Positions 20,494 through 29,520 of a DNA stretch of 64,000 nt are shown one piece after another. The stretch is from Pseudoxanthomonas winnipegensis (GTDB taxonomy: Bacteria; Pseudomonadota; Gammaproteobacteria; Xanthomonadales; Xanthomonadaceae), in the NCBI RefSeq assembly GCF_004283755.1, contig NZ_SHMH01000014.1:1-64000 (forward strand), written 5' to 3'. The position numbers and the translations under genes are program-made. Numbering within the stretch: position 1 is the stretch's first letter; each line of letters starts with the position of its first letter. A model generated the notes under the pieces. That model had not been told where the DNA came from. It worked only from the letters and a program-made list of their open reading frames with translations, and searched no databases.

Positions 20494-21879
20494 TCAGACC
20501 GCCGCGCGCAGCGCCGGCTGTCCTGCGTCCGAGTCGACCGGCTGCGCCAGCAGCCGCGTGGCCAGGGTGCGGGCGGCGGCGCGCAGTTCGGGCACGGCGG
20601 TGATCTCCCACAGCTGGCCCCGCAGCAGCGGGCCCAGGCAGTACAGGCCCGGCACCGCACTGCCGGAACGATCGCGCACCTGCAGACGCTCGTCCACGTC
20701 CACGCCCAGGCCAAGCGGGTCCGCACCCAGCAGGCCTGCGTCGCGCAGGGTGGCCACCAGCGGATGGCTGGTGCGCTCGATGTCGGTATCCAGTCCCGTC
20801 GCCCGGATCAAGACGTCGAAATGCCCGACCCACGCGCTGGTCGCGCCACGCGGCCGGACCAGCGCCTCGACCTCGTGCGCGCCCAGCCGCGCGCGCAGCA
20901 GACGTCCGGCCAGCACCCGCAGCTGGCCGCGATCCTGCAGGGCCTGCAGCTGCTCGGCGACCTTGGGCGCCACCCGATGGCGCAGCGCCTCCCAGTGCGA
21001 GCGCAGGTGGCGCAGAAACCGGGCGCGGTCGGCCTGATCCAGTCCGCGCCAGAATGGCTGCAGATGCGGGCGCAGCGCATCGATCAGGCGCCGCCAGTCG
21101 TCCACCACCACGGAGAGCTGGCGCAGTGTGCGCACCAGTCCGCGCAGGTCGTGGTCGCGCAGGCTCTGCTGCACGCTCGGCGGCAGCTCGAGCGGCGCCC
21201 CGGGCGCCTCCAGATGGGGCAGCGGCATCAGGCCATGGCGCGAGAGCACCGTGATCGGCCCGCGATGGTCGCGCTGGCGCAGCGTCACCACCACATCGGC
21301 CATGGTCAGTCCGGTGCCGACGATCAGCAGCCGCGCGTTCGGCGCGATGGCGTCGATCGCCCCGTCCTGCCACGGCCAACCGATGTAGCGCCGGTCCACC
21401 GCCAGGCGCGGGCCGACGCCGGCCAGGCGCTGCGGCGGCAGCGCGCCCACGCACAGCACCACGCTGTCGCTGAGGAAGTCCTCGCCATTGCCCAGCAGCA
21501 CGCGGAAGCCGCCGGGCACACGGTCCACCGCGATCACCTCTTCCTCGATGCGGGCGAAGTTCTGGGCCTGCGCCGTGGCCTGGTGCAGCTGGTCCTGCAG
21601 ATAGTCGCCGTACGCCAGCCGCGGCAGGAATCCCAGCCGCCCGCCCTCGCCCAGCGCCAGCGCATCGGCGAACCCGGTCGGCGCGTCGGCGACCAGGCCC
21701 AGGTCCTTGGCGCGCGCATTGAGCAGGTGCTCGGGCCGCGCGGCACCATAGGCCACGCCGCGGCCGAAGGTCTCCGGCTGACCGACCAGCGTGACGCGGG
21801 CCTGTGGCCCGCCCTGGCGCAGCAGCTCCGCCGCGAGCGCGCTTCCACAGAAGCCGGCCCCGATCAGGGTGATGTGCAT
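20494..21879 (-). CDS. FAD/NAD(P)-binding protein of the NAD_binding_9 type
   Basis: Protein of 461 residues starting MHITLIGAGFCGSALAAELL, a dinucleotide-binding fold with the GxGxxG glycine pattern. A second Rossmann-like segment is LLIVGTGLTMADVVVTLRQR, and FDVLIRATGL is the ATG motif of flavin-dependent oxidoreductases. The overall pattern resembles the YdhS-type family of uncharacterised flavoproteins. No membrane segment or signal peptide is visible. The ATG at 21879 is chosen because the fold begins there; the longer frame to 22041 has no match and overlaps the antiporter gene. It is preceded at 127 bp by a Kef-type antiporter on the same strand. The substrate is unknown. Confidence 0.8.
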   Translation of the reverse strand: MHITLIGAGFCGSALAAELLRQGGPQARVTLVGQPETFGRGVAYGAARPEHLLNARAKDLGLVADAPTGFADALALGEGGRLGFLPRLAYGDYLQDQLHQATAQAQNFARIEEEVIAVDRVPGGFRVLLGNGEDFLSDSVVLCVGALPPQRLAGVGPRLAVDRRYIGWPWQDGAIDAIAPNARLLIVGTGLTMADVVVTLRQRDHRGPITVLSRHGLMPLPHLEAPGAPLELPPSVQQSLRDHDLRGLVRTLRQLSVVVDDWRRLIDALRPHLQPFWRGLDQADRARFLRHLRSHWEALRHRVAPKVAEQLQALQDRGQLRVLAGRLLRARLGAHEVEALVRPRGATSAWVGHFDVLIRATGLDTDIERTSHPLVATLRDAGLLGADPLGLGVDVDERLQVRDRSGSAVPGLYCLGPLLRGQLWEITAVPELRAAARTLATRLLAQPVDSDAGQPALRAAV

Positions 21880-22006
21880 GGCGATTCTTCCTGTCTCCCA
21901 GCGGAACGCCCATCTGACCGCAGCCCGATGTGCCCGGTGTAAAGGAGGAGTTAGAAGCGTGGAAACGCTTTCTGCCGACTCGGCATGAGCACATGCCGCG
22001 TCGTTA

Positions 22007-23833
22007 TCACGCGCTGGAGTCTTCGGCTTCGCCGCCGGCATCCAGACGCCGGCTCTCTCGGCGCGGCGCGGTGAACGGGGTCGGCGTGGCCGGTGCGGTA
22101 TTGCCGATCAGCAGCGGAATGCCGGCGCGGACATCGCCGGCGGCGACCTCCAGATCGAAGCGCTCGGCGTCCAGCCGGCGCACTTCGCTGGCCGTGCGCG
22201 CCGCCACGTCCTCGTCCACGCCCATGGCCTCCAACGCGGCCTGGCCGAAGCGCACTGCCGATTCGAAGGTCTCGCGGATCTGGAAGTCCACTCCGGCCGC
22301 GACCAGCTTGAGCGAATGCTCGCGGTCGAAGGAGCGCGCCAGCACTCTGGCCTGGGTGAACTCCTGCTGGGCCAGTTCGACGATCAGGCTGGTGGTCTCC
22401 GGCCTGTCGGTGCAGATGGCGATCAGGCGCGCGGTGGACGCACCGGAGGCACGCAGCACGTCCAGGCGCGTGCCGTCGCCGAAGAACACCTTGAAGCCGA
22501 ACTCCTCGGCGCTGCGGATCATGTCGATGTCGCTGTCGATGATGGTCACATCGATGTCGCGCGCCAGCAGCGACTGGCTCATGACCTGGCCGAAGCGACC
22601 GAAGCCGATGATCAGCACGCTGCCGCTCTGGTCGTGCACCGCCTCGATGCCCTCCATCGAGGCGGTCGCCTGCGGCATGAAGCGGCGCGCCACGAGCACC
22701 ACCAGCGGGGTGAGCACCATCGACAGCACCACCACCGCGGTCATCGTCGCGCTGATGGTGGGGTCGATCAGGCCGGCGGCCAGCGCGGCGGCATAGAGGA
22801 CGAAGGCGAACTCGCCGCCCTGCGCCATCAGCACCGCGCGGTCCAAGGCCTCGCCATGGCTGCTGTGGGTCAGGCGCGCGACCACATAGATGCACAGCGC
22901 CTTGGTCACCATCATCGCCACCACCAGCCCGGCGACGACCAGCGCGTTGTTGGCCACCACCGACAGGTCCAGCGACATGCCGACCGAGAGGAAGAACAGG
23001 CCCAGCAGCAGGCCGCGGAATGGCTCGATGTCCGCCTCGATCTGATGGCGGAACGTGGACTCGGACAGCAGCACGCCGGCCAGGAACGCGCCCATCGCCA
23101 TCGACAGGCCGCCCAGCTGCATCAGCAGCGCTGCGCCCAGCACCACCAGCAGGGCGGCGGCGGTCATCACCTCGCGCGCCTTGGCCCGCGCCAGCAGCCG
23201 GAACAGCGGATTGAGCAGCCACAGCCCGGCGGCGATCAGCCCGGCCAGGCAGGCCACGCTGATGCCGATGGACATCCCGCGCGAATGCCCCCCGCTCTCG
23301 GCCGGCAGCGGCGAGAGGAACGCGACCAGCGCCAGCAGCGGCACGATCAGCAGATCCTCGAACAACAGCACCGCGACGATCTTCTGCCCATGCGGCAGCG
23401 CGATATCGCCGCGCTCGCCGAGCAGCTGCATGACGATCGCGGTGGAGGTGAGCACGAAGCCGGCCGCACCGACGAAGGCCACCGCCCCATGCAGGCCGAA
23501 CAGCACGCCCACGCCGGTCAGCGCCGCGGTGCACAGCGCGATCTGCAGCGAACCCAGGCCGAAGATCTGCCTGCGCAGGCCCCACAGATGCGAGGGCCGC
23601 ATCTCCAGCCCGATCACGAACAGGAACAGCACCACGCCCAGCTCGGCCACGTGCAGGATGGACTGCGGATCGTTGAACCAGCCCAGCCCGAACGGGCCGA
23701 TGACCAGGCCGGCGGCCAGATAGCCCAGCACCGAGCCCAGGCCCAGACGGCGGAACAGCGGGACAGCGACCACCGCCGCGCCCAGCAGGGCGACCACGTT
23801 GACCAGTTGGCTGGATTCGGATTCGACGCTCAT
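22007..23833 (-). CDS. Kef-type cation/proton antiporter, CPA2 family, with TrkA-N domain
   Basis: Inner-membrane protein of 608 residues. About 12 hydrophobic segments (residues 8-385) form a CPA2 Na/K-H exchanger domain, with LGYLAAGLVIGPFGLG, FVIGLEMRPSHLW and LLFEDLLIVPLLAL typical of KefB/KefC and YbaL. A cytosolic Rossmann domain follows (VLIIGFGRFGQVMSQSL, about 410-530) which in Kef proteins binds nucleotides or glutathione and gates the transporter. The C-terminal 80 residues are Ala/Arg-rich. Likely K+ efflux in exchange for protons under electrophile or pH stress. No kefF/kefG-type partner is nearby. The exact ion is inferred. Confidence 0.88.
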   Translation of the reverse strand: MSVESESSQLVNVVALLGAAVVAVPLFRRLGLGSVLGYLAAGLVIGPFGLGWFNDPQSILHVAELGVVLFLFVIGLEMRPSHLWGLRRQIFGLGSLQIALCTAALTGVGVLFGLHGAVAFVGAAGFVLTSTAIVMQLLGERGDIALPHGQKIVAVLLFEDLLIVPLLALVAFLSPLPAESGGHSRGMSIGISVACLAGLIAAGLWLLNPLFRLLARAKAREVMTAAALLVVLGAALLMQLGGLSMAMGAFLAGVLLSESTFRHQIEADIEPFRGLLLGLFFLSVGMSLDLSVVANNALVVAGLVVAMMVTKALCIYVVARLTHSSHGEALDRAVLMAQGGEFAFVLYAAALAAGLIDPTISATMTAVVVLSMVLTPLVVLVARRFMPQATASMEGIEAVHDQSGSVLIIGFGRFGQVMSQSLLARDIDVTIIDSDIDMIRSAEEFGFKVFFGDGTRLDVLRASGASTARLIAICTDRPETTSLIVELAQQEFTQARVLARSFDREHSLKLVAAGVDFQIRETFESAVRFGQAALEAMGVDEDVAARTASEVRRLDAERFDLEVAAGDVRAGIPLLIGNTAPATPTPFTAPRRESRRLDAGGEAEDSSA

Positions 23834-23883
23834 GCACCGAGTCTAACGGCGCATGTCAGCGCTGCAATGTGCGCCGTCGCGGA

Positions 23884-25104
23884 TCAGTGTGTGCTGACCT
23901 GCTTGTCAGGCGGGCCGCCACGCGCGGCGGTTTCCAGCGACGCCGTGACGATCAGCACCACCGTAGTCAGCGCGTTCAACCACAGCAGCCCCAGCGACTG
24001 CGCCAGGCACGCCAGCGGCAGCAGCAACGCAAGCCCGATCAGATGCGAGAGCGGAAAGCGCCCATAGACCGCGCGCTTGTACAGCCCGTTGCCCGCCAGG
24101 AACAGCCCCGGCCCGGCCAGCATCACCAGCACGAAGGCCAGCGTCATGTGGCCATGCGGATGGGCGATCATCAGATCGTTGCCGACCGCAGTGACGATGA
24201 CGCTGCCGACGATGGCCACGTGCAGATAGTGGAACAGCGCGCCGTAGCGGCCCGGATCGTCGGCCTGGACGATGACCTCGGTCGCATCACGCACGGCGAT
24301 GTTGAAGTACAGCCACCACATGGCCAGGCTGCCGACGAAGGCCGTGGCGAAGGCGATCATCTCCGCCGCGTCCCAGGCCGGCGCATGGGCCAGCGTGGCG
24401 CCGGTGATCAGGATCGATTCGCCCAGGGCCACGATCACGAACAGCGCACAGCGCTCGACCAGGTGGCCGCCCTCGATGGTCCACTCGCGCGCGCTGTCCG
24501 ACCGTCCCAGGCCGGGCACGGGAAAGCCGAACATCGGCGAGATGTACTCGCACGCCACCGCCAGGCCCCACGGCAACAGCCGCCAGCCCGGCTCGGCCAG
24601 GCCGCCGCCGATCCACAGCGCCGCGCACAGGATGGCCCAGGCCAGGATGCGGCTGAAGTTCGGCCCCAAAGGATGGTCGCCCAGCTGCAGGCGCAGGAAC
24701 AGTGCCCGCCCCACCTGCATGACCGCATAGCAGGCGGCGAACAGCAGAGCGCGCTCGCCGAAGGCCTCCGGCAGTGCGGCGGCGAACAGCAGCCCCACGC
24801 CCATCAGCGCGAACAGCATCACCCGGATCGGCCGGGTCTCCGGGTCGAACCAGTTGGTCATCCAGCAGGTGTACTGCCAGCCCAACCAGACCGCGAACCA
24901 CAGCAGCAGCGCCTGGGCCGCCCCCAGCAAGCTCAGATGCCCGAGCAGGAAGTGCGAGACCTGGGTGACGGCGAACACGTAGACCAGGTCGAAGAACAGT
25001 TCGGCGTAGCTGACCTTGGCCTCGCTGCCATCGCGCACGCGCAGCAGCGGATGCGGCGTGGTCGCGGCCGGGACATCGCGCACGGGCGCGTGCCCGTGGC
25101 TCAT
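23884..25104 (-). CDS. ltrA: Low temperature requirement A (LtrA) family membrane protein
   Basis: Multi-pass membrane protein of 406 residues. The diagnostic N-terminal LtrA motif is AELFFDLVYVFAVTQVSHFL (residues 34-53), and there are about ten further hydrophobic stretches, with ERCALFVIVALGESILITGA in the middle. LtrA was first linked to growth of Listeria at low temperature; its biochemical role is unknown. The ATG at 25104 overlaps the stop of the upstream 87-residue membrane protein by four bases (ATGA), which fixes this start and implies translational coupling. The longer frame from 25257 is that neighbour read out of frame. Confidence 0.88.
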   Translation of the reverse strand: MSHGHAPVRDVPAATTPHPLLRVRDGSEAKVSYAELFFDLVYVFAVTQVSHFLLGHLSLLGAAQALLLWFAVWLGWQYTCWMTNWFDPETRPIRVMLFALMGVGLLFAAALPEAFGERALLFAACYAVMQVGRALFLRLQLGDHPLGPNFSRILAWAILCAALWIGGGLAEPGWRLLPWGLAVACEYISPMFGFPVPGLGRSDSAREWTIEGGHLVERCALFVIVALGESILITGATLAHAPAWDAAEMIAFATAFVGSLAMWWLYFNIAVRDATEVIVQADDPGRYGALFHYLHVAIVGSVIVTAVGNDLMIAHPHGHMTLAFVLVMLAGPGLFLAGNGLYKRAVYGRFPLSHLIGLALLLPLACLAQSLGLLWLNALTTVVLIVTASLETAARGGPPDKQVSTH

Positions 25105-25364
25105 GGCCAGACGCCGCGACGCGGCAGCTTGAGCGCCAGCACCCAGGCCAGCGCGACCGGCACGAGGAAGATCAGCGCCTGGATCGGCGCCTCCTCTTCC
25201 AGCGTGTAGCCATGCGCCAGGCCAGTGCGCAGATTCCACAGCACCGCCAGCAGCCACAGCGCGGTGAAGCCGATCGCGCCCTGGCGGCGCAGGCGCGCCG
25301 GCATGCGCAGCAAGATGCCGAGCGCGATCAGCAGCCCGGCCACGATCAGGATCAGGGTACGCAT
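25101..25364 (-). CDS. Small membrane protein coupled to ltrA
   Basis: Protein of 87 residues with two hydrophobic stretches: LILIVAGLLIALGILL at the N-terminus and LIFLVPVALAWVLALKL near the end, plus a middle stretch GFTALWLLAVLWNL. It is probably a three-segment inner-membrane protein. No family was recognised. Its stop overlaps the ltrA start by four bases, so the two are made together and may act together. It lies 82 bp downstream of moeB. Confidence 0.7.
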   Translation of the reverse strand: MRTLILIVAGLLIALGILLRMPARLRRQGAIGFTALWLLAVLWNLRTGLAHGYTLEEEAPIQALIFLVPVALAWVLALKLPRRGVWP

Positions 25365-25446
25365 GGGGTGCGGCGCGTCTCGGGCAGGAGGATGGCCGGC
25401 ACGTTAGCGCAAGGCGGGCGCATGCCGCACCTCTTCGCCGGCCGCC

Positions 25447-26541
25447 TCAGGGTGCCGCGGCGCCGCACACCGGGCAGTCGGGATCCGGCGGCAGGGCCAG
25501 CTCGTGGAAGCGCATGCCCAGCGCGTCGAAGCCCAGCAGCCGCCCGGCCAGCGATTCGCCCAGGCCCAGCAGCAGCTTGATCGCCTCGGTCGCCTGCAGC
25601 AGGCCGATCACGCCGGGCAGCACGCCGAGCACGCCGGCCTGCGCGCAGTTCGGCGCCAGCGCGGGCGGCGGCGGCGCGGGGAACAGGCAGCGATAGCACG
25701 GCACCTGACCCCGCCGGCGCCCGGCGTCGAACACGCTCACCTGCCCTTCGAAGCGCTGCACCGCGCCGTATACCAGCGGCCTGGCCTGGCGCACGCAGGC
25801 GTCGTTGAGCAGATAGCGCGTGGCGAAGTTGTCGGCGCCGTCGATCACCACGTCCACGCCGTCGAGCAGCGTATCGACGTTGTCGGCCGTGACGCGCGCG
25901 GCCACCGCGTCGATGGCGATGTCCGGATTGAGCGCCTGCAACGTCTGCGCCGCCGAGCTCACCTTGGGCTGGCCGATGCGGTCCTCGCCGTGCAGGATCT
26001 GGCGCTGCAGGTTGCTGCGCTCGACCACATCGTCGTCGGCGATGCGCAGCCGGCCCACGCCGGCCGCCGCCAGATAGTAGGCGGCCGGCGATCCCAGCCC
26101 GCCGGCGCCGACGATCAGCACGCGCGCATCGCGCAGACGCTGCTGGCCGGCCGGGCCGACTTCCGGCAGCAGCAGATGGCGCGAATAACGCTCGGCGAAG
26201 CGCGCCTGCTCGGCGTCAACGAGCGGCATGACCAGGGGCAGACTGTCGGCGATCCAGCGCGTGGTGCCGCCCTCGACCGAGGCCACGCGCAGATAGCCGC
26301 GCTCCAGCAACGCCTGCGCGGCGGCGAGCGAGCGCGCCCCGCTCTGGCAGATCAGCAGGACCTCGCGCGACAGATCGGGCAGGTGCGTCCGCGGCGCGGC
26401 CTCCAGGACGGCGCGTTCGATGCCCAGCGCGCCTTCGGCCTGGCCCTGCGCGCGTTCGTGTACCTCGCGCACATCTATCAGCACCGCGCCGGCGGCCTGA
26501 CGCGCGCGCGCCTGCGCGGGCGTGAGCAGTTCGATCTTCAT
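25447..26541 (-). CDS. moeB: Rhodanese-MoeB fusion, molybdopterin-synthase adenylyltransferase
   Basis: Protein of 364 residues. The N-terminal rhodanese domain (about 1-105) has the catalytic cysteine loop LLICQSGARS. The C-terminal ThiF/MoeB adenylating domain has the nucleotide loop VLIVGAGGLGSPAAYYLA, RSNLQRQILH, DGADNFATRYLLND and zinc cysteines in CYRC and CPVC. It activates the C-terminus of a sulfur carrier (MoaD or ThiS type), and the rhodanese part can supply sulfur. The domain order, rhodanese first, differs from eukaryotic MOCS3 (rhodanese last). The ATG at 26541 (MKIELLTPAQARARQ) is the natural domain start. It lies downstream of moeA with a REP remnant between them. Confidence 0.92.
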   Translation of the reverse strand: MKIELLTPAQARARQAAGAVLIDVREVHERAQGQAEGALGIERAVLEAAPRTHLPDLSREVLLICQSGARSLAAAQALLERGYLRVASVEGGTTRWIADSLPLVMPLVDAEQARFAERYSRHLLLPEVGPAGQQRLRDARVLIVGAGGLGSPAAYYLAAAGVGRLRIADDDVVERSNLQRQILHGEDRIGQPKVSSAAQTLQALNPDIAIDAVAARVTADNVDTLLDGVDVVIDGADNFATRYLLNDACVRQARPLVYGAVQRFEGQVSVFDAGRRRGQVPCYRCLFPAPPPPALAPNCAQAGVLGVLPGVIGLLQATEAIKLLLGLGESLAGRLLGFDALGMRFHELALPPDPDCPVCGAAAP

Positions 26542-26659
26542 CCCCAGGATTATCGTCGACGCCGTGTCATGCCGGCATCGGCGCCCCGAGCGCGTAGATC
26601 GCACGCCTGCTCGATGCTCGGTGGGCGCCACTGTCTCTTCCGATCACAGCACGCCCTCC

Positions 26660-26725
26660 CTGTAGAGCGGAGCTTGCTCCGCTGCTCTTCGTCCGGTGGG
26701 AAAGCCCCAGCGGAGCAAGCGGGGC
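26660..26725. repeat. Decayed GTAG-type REP pair between moeB and moeA
   Basis: CTGTAGAGCGGAGCTTGCTC is identical to the first arm at 20184. The inverted partner (CCAGCGGAGCAAGC) is present but breaks off before its CTACAG end, so this copy has lost its tail. Confidence 0.7.
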
Positions 26726-26736
26726 CGCCCCAGCGG

Positions 26737-27951
26737 TCAGTATGGCAGCACCGTCACCGGCGTCCCCGCCGCGTAATCTCGCTCCCCCGCCTCCAGCACG
26801 ATCAGCGCATCGCTGTCGGCCGCCCCGCGCAGCTGGTGCGAGGCCTCGGCCGGATTGGGTTCGACCAGCAGCACGCCCGTCTCGCCGCTGCGCAGCCGTC
26901 CGCGCAGGAACTCCAGCCGATCGTGCGTTTTGCGCCAGTCGCTGGCCAGGCAGGCGGTGAACCGCGGGCGCGGCTCCGCCCTGCCCTGCAGCGCATCGAT
27001 CAGCGGCCGCCCCAGCGCCAGGAAGGTCGCCAGCACCGAGACCGGATTGCCCGGCAGACCGAGCATCAAGGCCCGCTCCAGCGCGCCGAACAGCACCGGC
27101 ATGCCGGGCTTGATCCGCACCTTCCAGAAATGCACCTGGCCCTGCGCCTGCAGCAACCCGGGCAGCAGATCGCGCTCGCCGGCCGAGACCCCGCCGGCGG
27201 TGATCACCAGGTCGAACGCGCTGGCCGCATCGCGCAGCGCGGTCTCCACCCGCTGCGGATCGTCGGGCAGGCGCGGCCAGGCGACCGGCTCCAGGCCGAG
27301 CTGGCGCAGCAGGCCCATGAGCAGGTCGCGGTTGCTGTCGTAGATCTGCCCCGGCGCCAGCGGCATGCCCGGCTCGACCAGCTCGTCGCCGGTGGAGAAC
27401 ACGGCCACGGTCGGCTTCGGAAAGACCGCCAGGTCGGCATGGCCGAGCGCGGCCGCCAGCGACACGCGCGCCGGGGTCAGCACCTGGCCGGCCTCCAGCA
27501 CCTGCGCGCCGGCCTGCACGTCCTCGCCGGCGCGGCGGATGTCGTGGCCCTCCTGAATCCCCGCCGGCACCGTGACGCGCGCGCCATCGACCTGGACCCG
27601 CTCCTTCATGACCACCGCATCGGCGCCGCCCGGCAGCGGCGCGCCGGTGGTGATGCGCGCACACTGGCCGGGCTGCAGCACCAGGCCGGCCTCGGGTCCC
27701 GCGAACTGCTCGCCGGCCAGCGTCAGCGCGGTCGGCGCCTCGGGCGAGAGGTCGGCGCTGCGCACCGCGAAGCCGTCCATGCGGCTGTTGTCGAACGGCG
27801 GCAGCGGGAACTCCGCGCCGACCACCTGCGCCAGCACGCGGCCATCGACGCGCTGGATCGCCAGCCGTTGCGGCGTGGCGCGATGCTGCGCACCGATCCG
27901 CGCCACGATCTCCAGCGCCTGCGCGTAATCGATGCGCGTGGGGAACGTCAT
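26737..27951 (-). CDS. moeA: Molybdopterin molybdenumtransferase MoeA
   Basis: Protein of 404 residues that inserts molybdate into adenylated molybdopterin in the last step of cofactor synthesis. Typical strings are LPPFDNSRMDGFAVRSADL (domain with catalytic Asp), RITTGAPLPGGADAVVMKE, and the MogA-like domain with VAVFSTGDELVEPG, IYDSNRDLLMGLL, ITAGGVSAGERD and LGLPGNPVSVLATF. The ATG lies 4 bases after the der stop, so it is cotranscribed with der. moeB follows downstream. Other moa genes are not in the window. Confidence 0.96.
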   Translation of the reverse strand: MTFPTRIDYAQALEIVARIGAQHRATPQRLAIQRVDGRVLAQVVGAEFPLPPFDNSRMDGFAVRSADLSPEAPTALTLAGEQFAGPEAGLVLQPGQCARITTGAPLPGGADAVVMKERVQVDGARVTVPAGIQEGHDIRRAGEDVQAGAQVLEAGQVLTPARVSLAAALGHADLAVFPKPTVAVFSTGDELVEPGMPLAPGQIYDSNRDLLMGLLRQLGLEPVAWPRLPDDPQRVETALRDAASAFDLVITAGGVSAGERDLLPGLLQAQGQVHFWKVRIKPGMPVLFGALERALMLGLPGNPVSVLATFLALGRPLIDALQGRAEPRPRFTACLASDWRKTHDRLEFLRGRLRSGETGVLLVEPNPAEASHQLRGAADSDALIVLEAGERDYAAGTPVTVLPY

Positions 27952-27955
27952 GGGC

Positions 27956-29356
27956 TTACTTGCCGCGCTTGACGTGGCGGATCAGGCGCTTCTTCTTGGC
28001 GATCTGGCGCTCGGTCAGCACGTTCTTCTTGCCCTCGTAAGGGTTGGCGCCCTCGCGGAACAGGAAGCGCACCGGCGTTCCGACCAGCTTGAAGCGCTTG
28101 CGGAAGAAGTTCTCCAGGTAGCGCTTGTAGGACTCGGGCAGCACCTTCAGGCGTGTGCCGTGGACGATGAACGTCGGCGGGTTCTCGCCGCCCGGATGCA
28201 CGTAGCGCAGCTTGGAGACATGGCCGCGGATGCTCGGCGGCGGGTTGGATTCGTAGGCGATCTCCAGCGCGGTGTTGACCTCGCTGGTGCTGAAGGTCTT
28301 GGTGGCCGAGGCATGCGCGCGATGGATGGCGCGGAACAGCTCGCGCAGGCCCGAGCCGTGCTTGGCCGAGATGCGCACGGCCTCGGCCCATTCGACGAAG
28401 CCCAGCTTGCGCGAGAGCAGCTGTTCGGCCTGCTGGCGCTGGTAGTCGGTCAGCCCGTCCCACTTGTTGACCGCCACCACCAGGGCGCGGCCGGCGTCGA
28501 GGATCGCGCCCAGCACGCTGGCGTCCTGGTCGGTCACGCCTTCGCTGGCGTCCAGCAGCAGCACCGCGACCTGGCACTGCTCGATGGCCTGCAGCGTCTT
28601 GACGATGGAGAACTTCTCCACCACCTCGTCCACGCGGCCCTTGCGGCGCAGGCCGGCGGTGTCGACCAGCCGGTACAGGCGGCCCTCGCGCTCCAGGTCC
28701 ACTGCGATGGAGTCGCGCGTGGTGCCCGGCACCTCCGAGGCGATCATGCGCTCCTCGCCCAGCAGGCGATTGACCAGCGTGGACTTGCCCACGTTGGGCC
28801 GGCCGACGAAGGCGATGCGCATGCGCTGGGGGTCTTCGTCCAGCAGTTCGCCTGCGCCCTCGGCTGGGACGCGTTCGAGCACCTCCTCGACCAGTTCGTC
28901 CACGCCCTGGCGATGCGCGGCCGAGAGGGTCAGCACATCGGCGAAGCCGTAGCGCGCGAAATCGGCGCGGGCGGCCTCCTCGTCCACGCCGTCGATCTTG
29001 TTGAGCACCAGCAGGGTCGGCCGCGCGGTCTTGCGCAGCCAGGCCAGGATCTCGTCATCCAGCGCCGAGGCGCCTTCGCGCGCATCGACGATGAACAGCA
29101 CCAGGTCGGCCTCGGCCGCGGCCGCGCGCGACTGGCGCGCGGTGGCGCCGGCCAGGCCCTCCTCGTCGCCGGCGATGCCGCCGGTGTCGACCAGCACGAA
29201 CGGGGTCTCCGGCTGCAGCCGGCACACGCCGTAGTTGCGGTCGCGGGTCACGCCGGGCTGGTCGTGCACCAGCGCGTCGCGGGTGCGCGTGAGCGCATTG
29301 AACAGCGTGGACTTGCCCACGTTGGGGCGGCCCACCAGGGCGACGAGAGGCAGCAT
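27956..29356 (-). CDS. der: Ribosome biogenesis GTPase Der (EngA)
   Basis: GTPase of 466 residues essential for 50S subunit maturation. It has two tandem G domains, each starting GRPNVGKST (near residues 8 and 185), with [14 protein letters not shown] switch II, NKIDG and NKWDG specificity motifs, then a C-terminal KH-like domain ([19 protein letters not shown]) and a basic tail. The ATG at 29356 gives [19 protein letters not shown], the family start; the upstream extension is Pro/Arg-rich noise. It lies after bamB, beyond a strong terminator, and leads into moeA. Confidence 0.97.
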   Translation of the reverse strand: MLPLVALVGRPNVGKSTLFNALTRTRDALVHDQPGVTRDRNYGVCRLQPETPFVLVDTGGIAGDEEGLAGATARQSRAAAAEADLVLFIVDAREGASALDDEILAWLRKTARPTLLVLNKIDGVDEEAARADFARYGFADVLTLSAAHRQGVDELVEEVLERVPAEGAGELLDEDPQRMRIAFVGRPNVGKSTLVNRLLGEERMIASEVPGTTRDSIAVDLEREGRLYRLVDTAGLRRKGRVDEVVEKFSIVKTLQAIEQCQVAVLLLDASEGVTDQDASVLGAILDAGRALVVAVNKWDGLTDYQRQQAEQLLSRKLGFVEWAEAVRISAKHGSGLRELFRAIHRAHASATKTFSTSEVNTALEIAYESNPPPSIRGHVSKLRYVHPGGENPPTFIVHGTRLKVLPESYKRYLENFFRKRFKLVGTPVRFLFREGANPYEGKKNVLTERQIAKKKRLIRHVKRGK

Positions 29357-29462
29357 TGGAAACCAGACCTGGAAGGCGAAGAACGAGCGGGGGCCGGTGC
29401 CGGCGGCCCGCCGCACGGACCCGGCGGCGCGGCCATGGGCACGCGGCGAAGGCGGCACAGGA

Positions 29463-29501
29463 TACGAAAACGGGGAGCCGGACGCATGTTCCGGCTCCCC
29501 G
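29463..29501 (-). terminator. Intrinsic terminator after bamB
   Basis: Perfect 11-bp stem (CGGGGAGCCGG and its complement) with a 9-base loop, followed on the minus strand by GTTTTCG, 19 bases past the bamB stop. Confidence 0.85.
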
Positions 29502-29520
29502 CGGGTCTTGCGTGGAAGGC

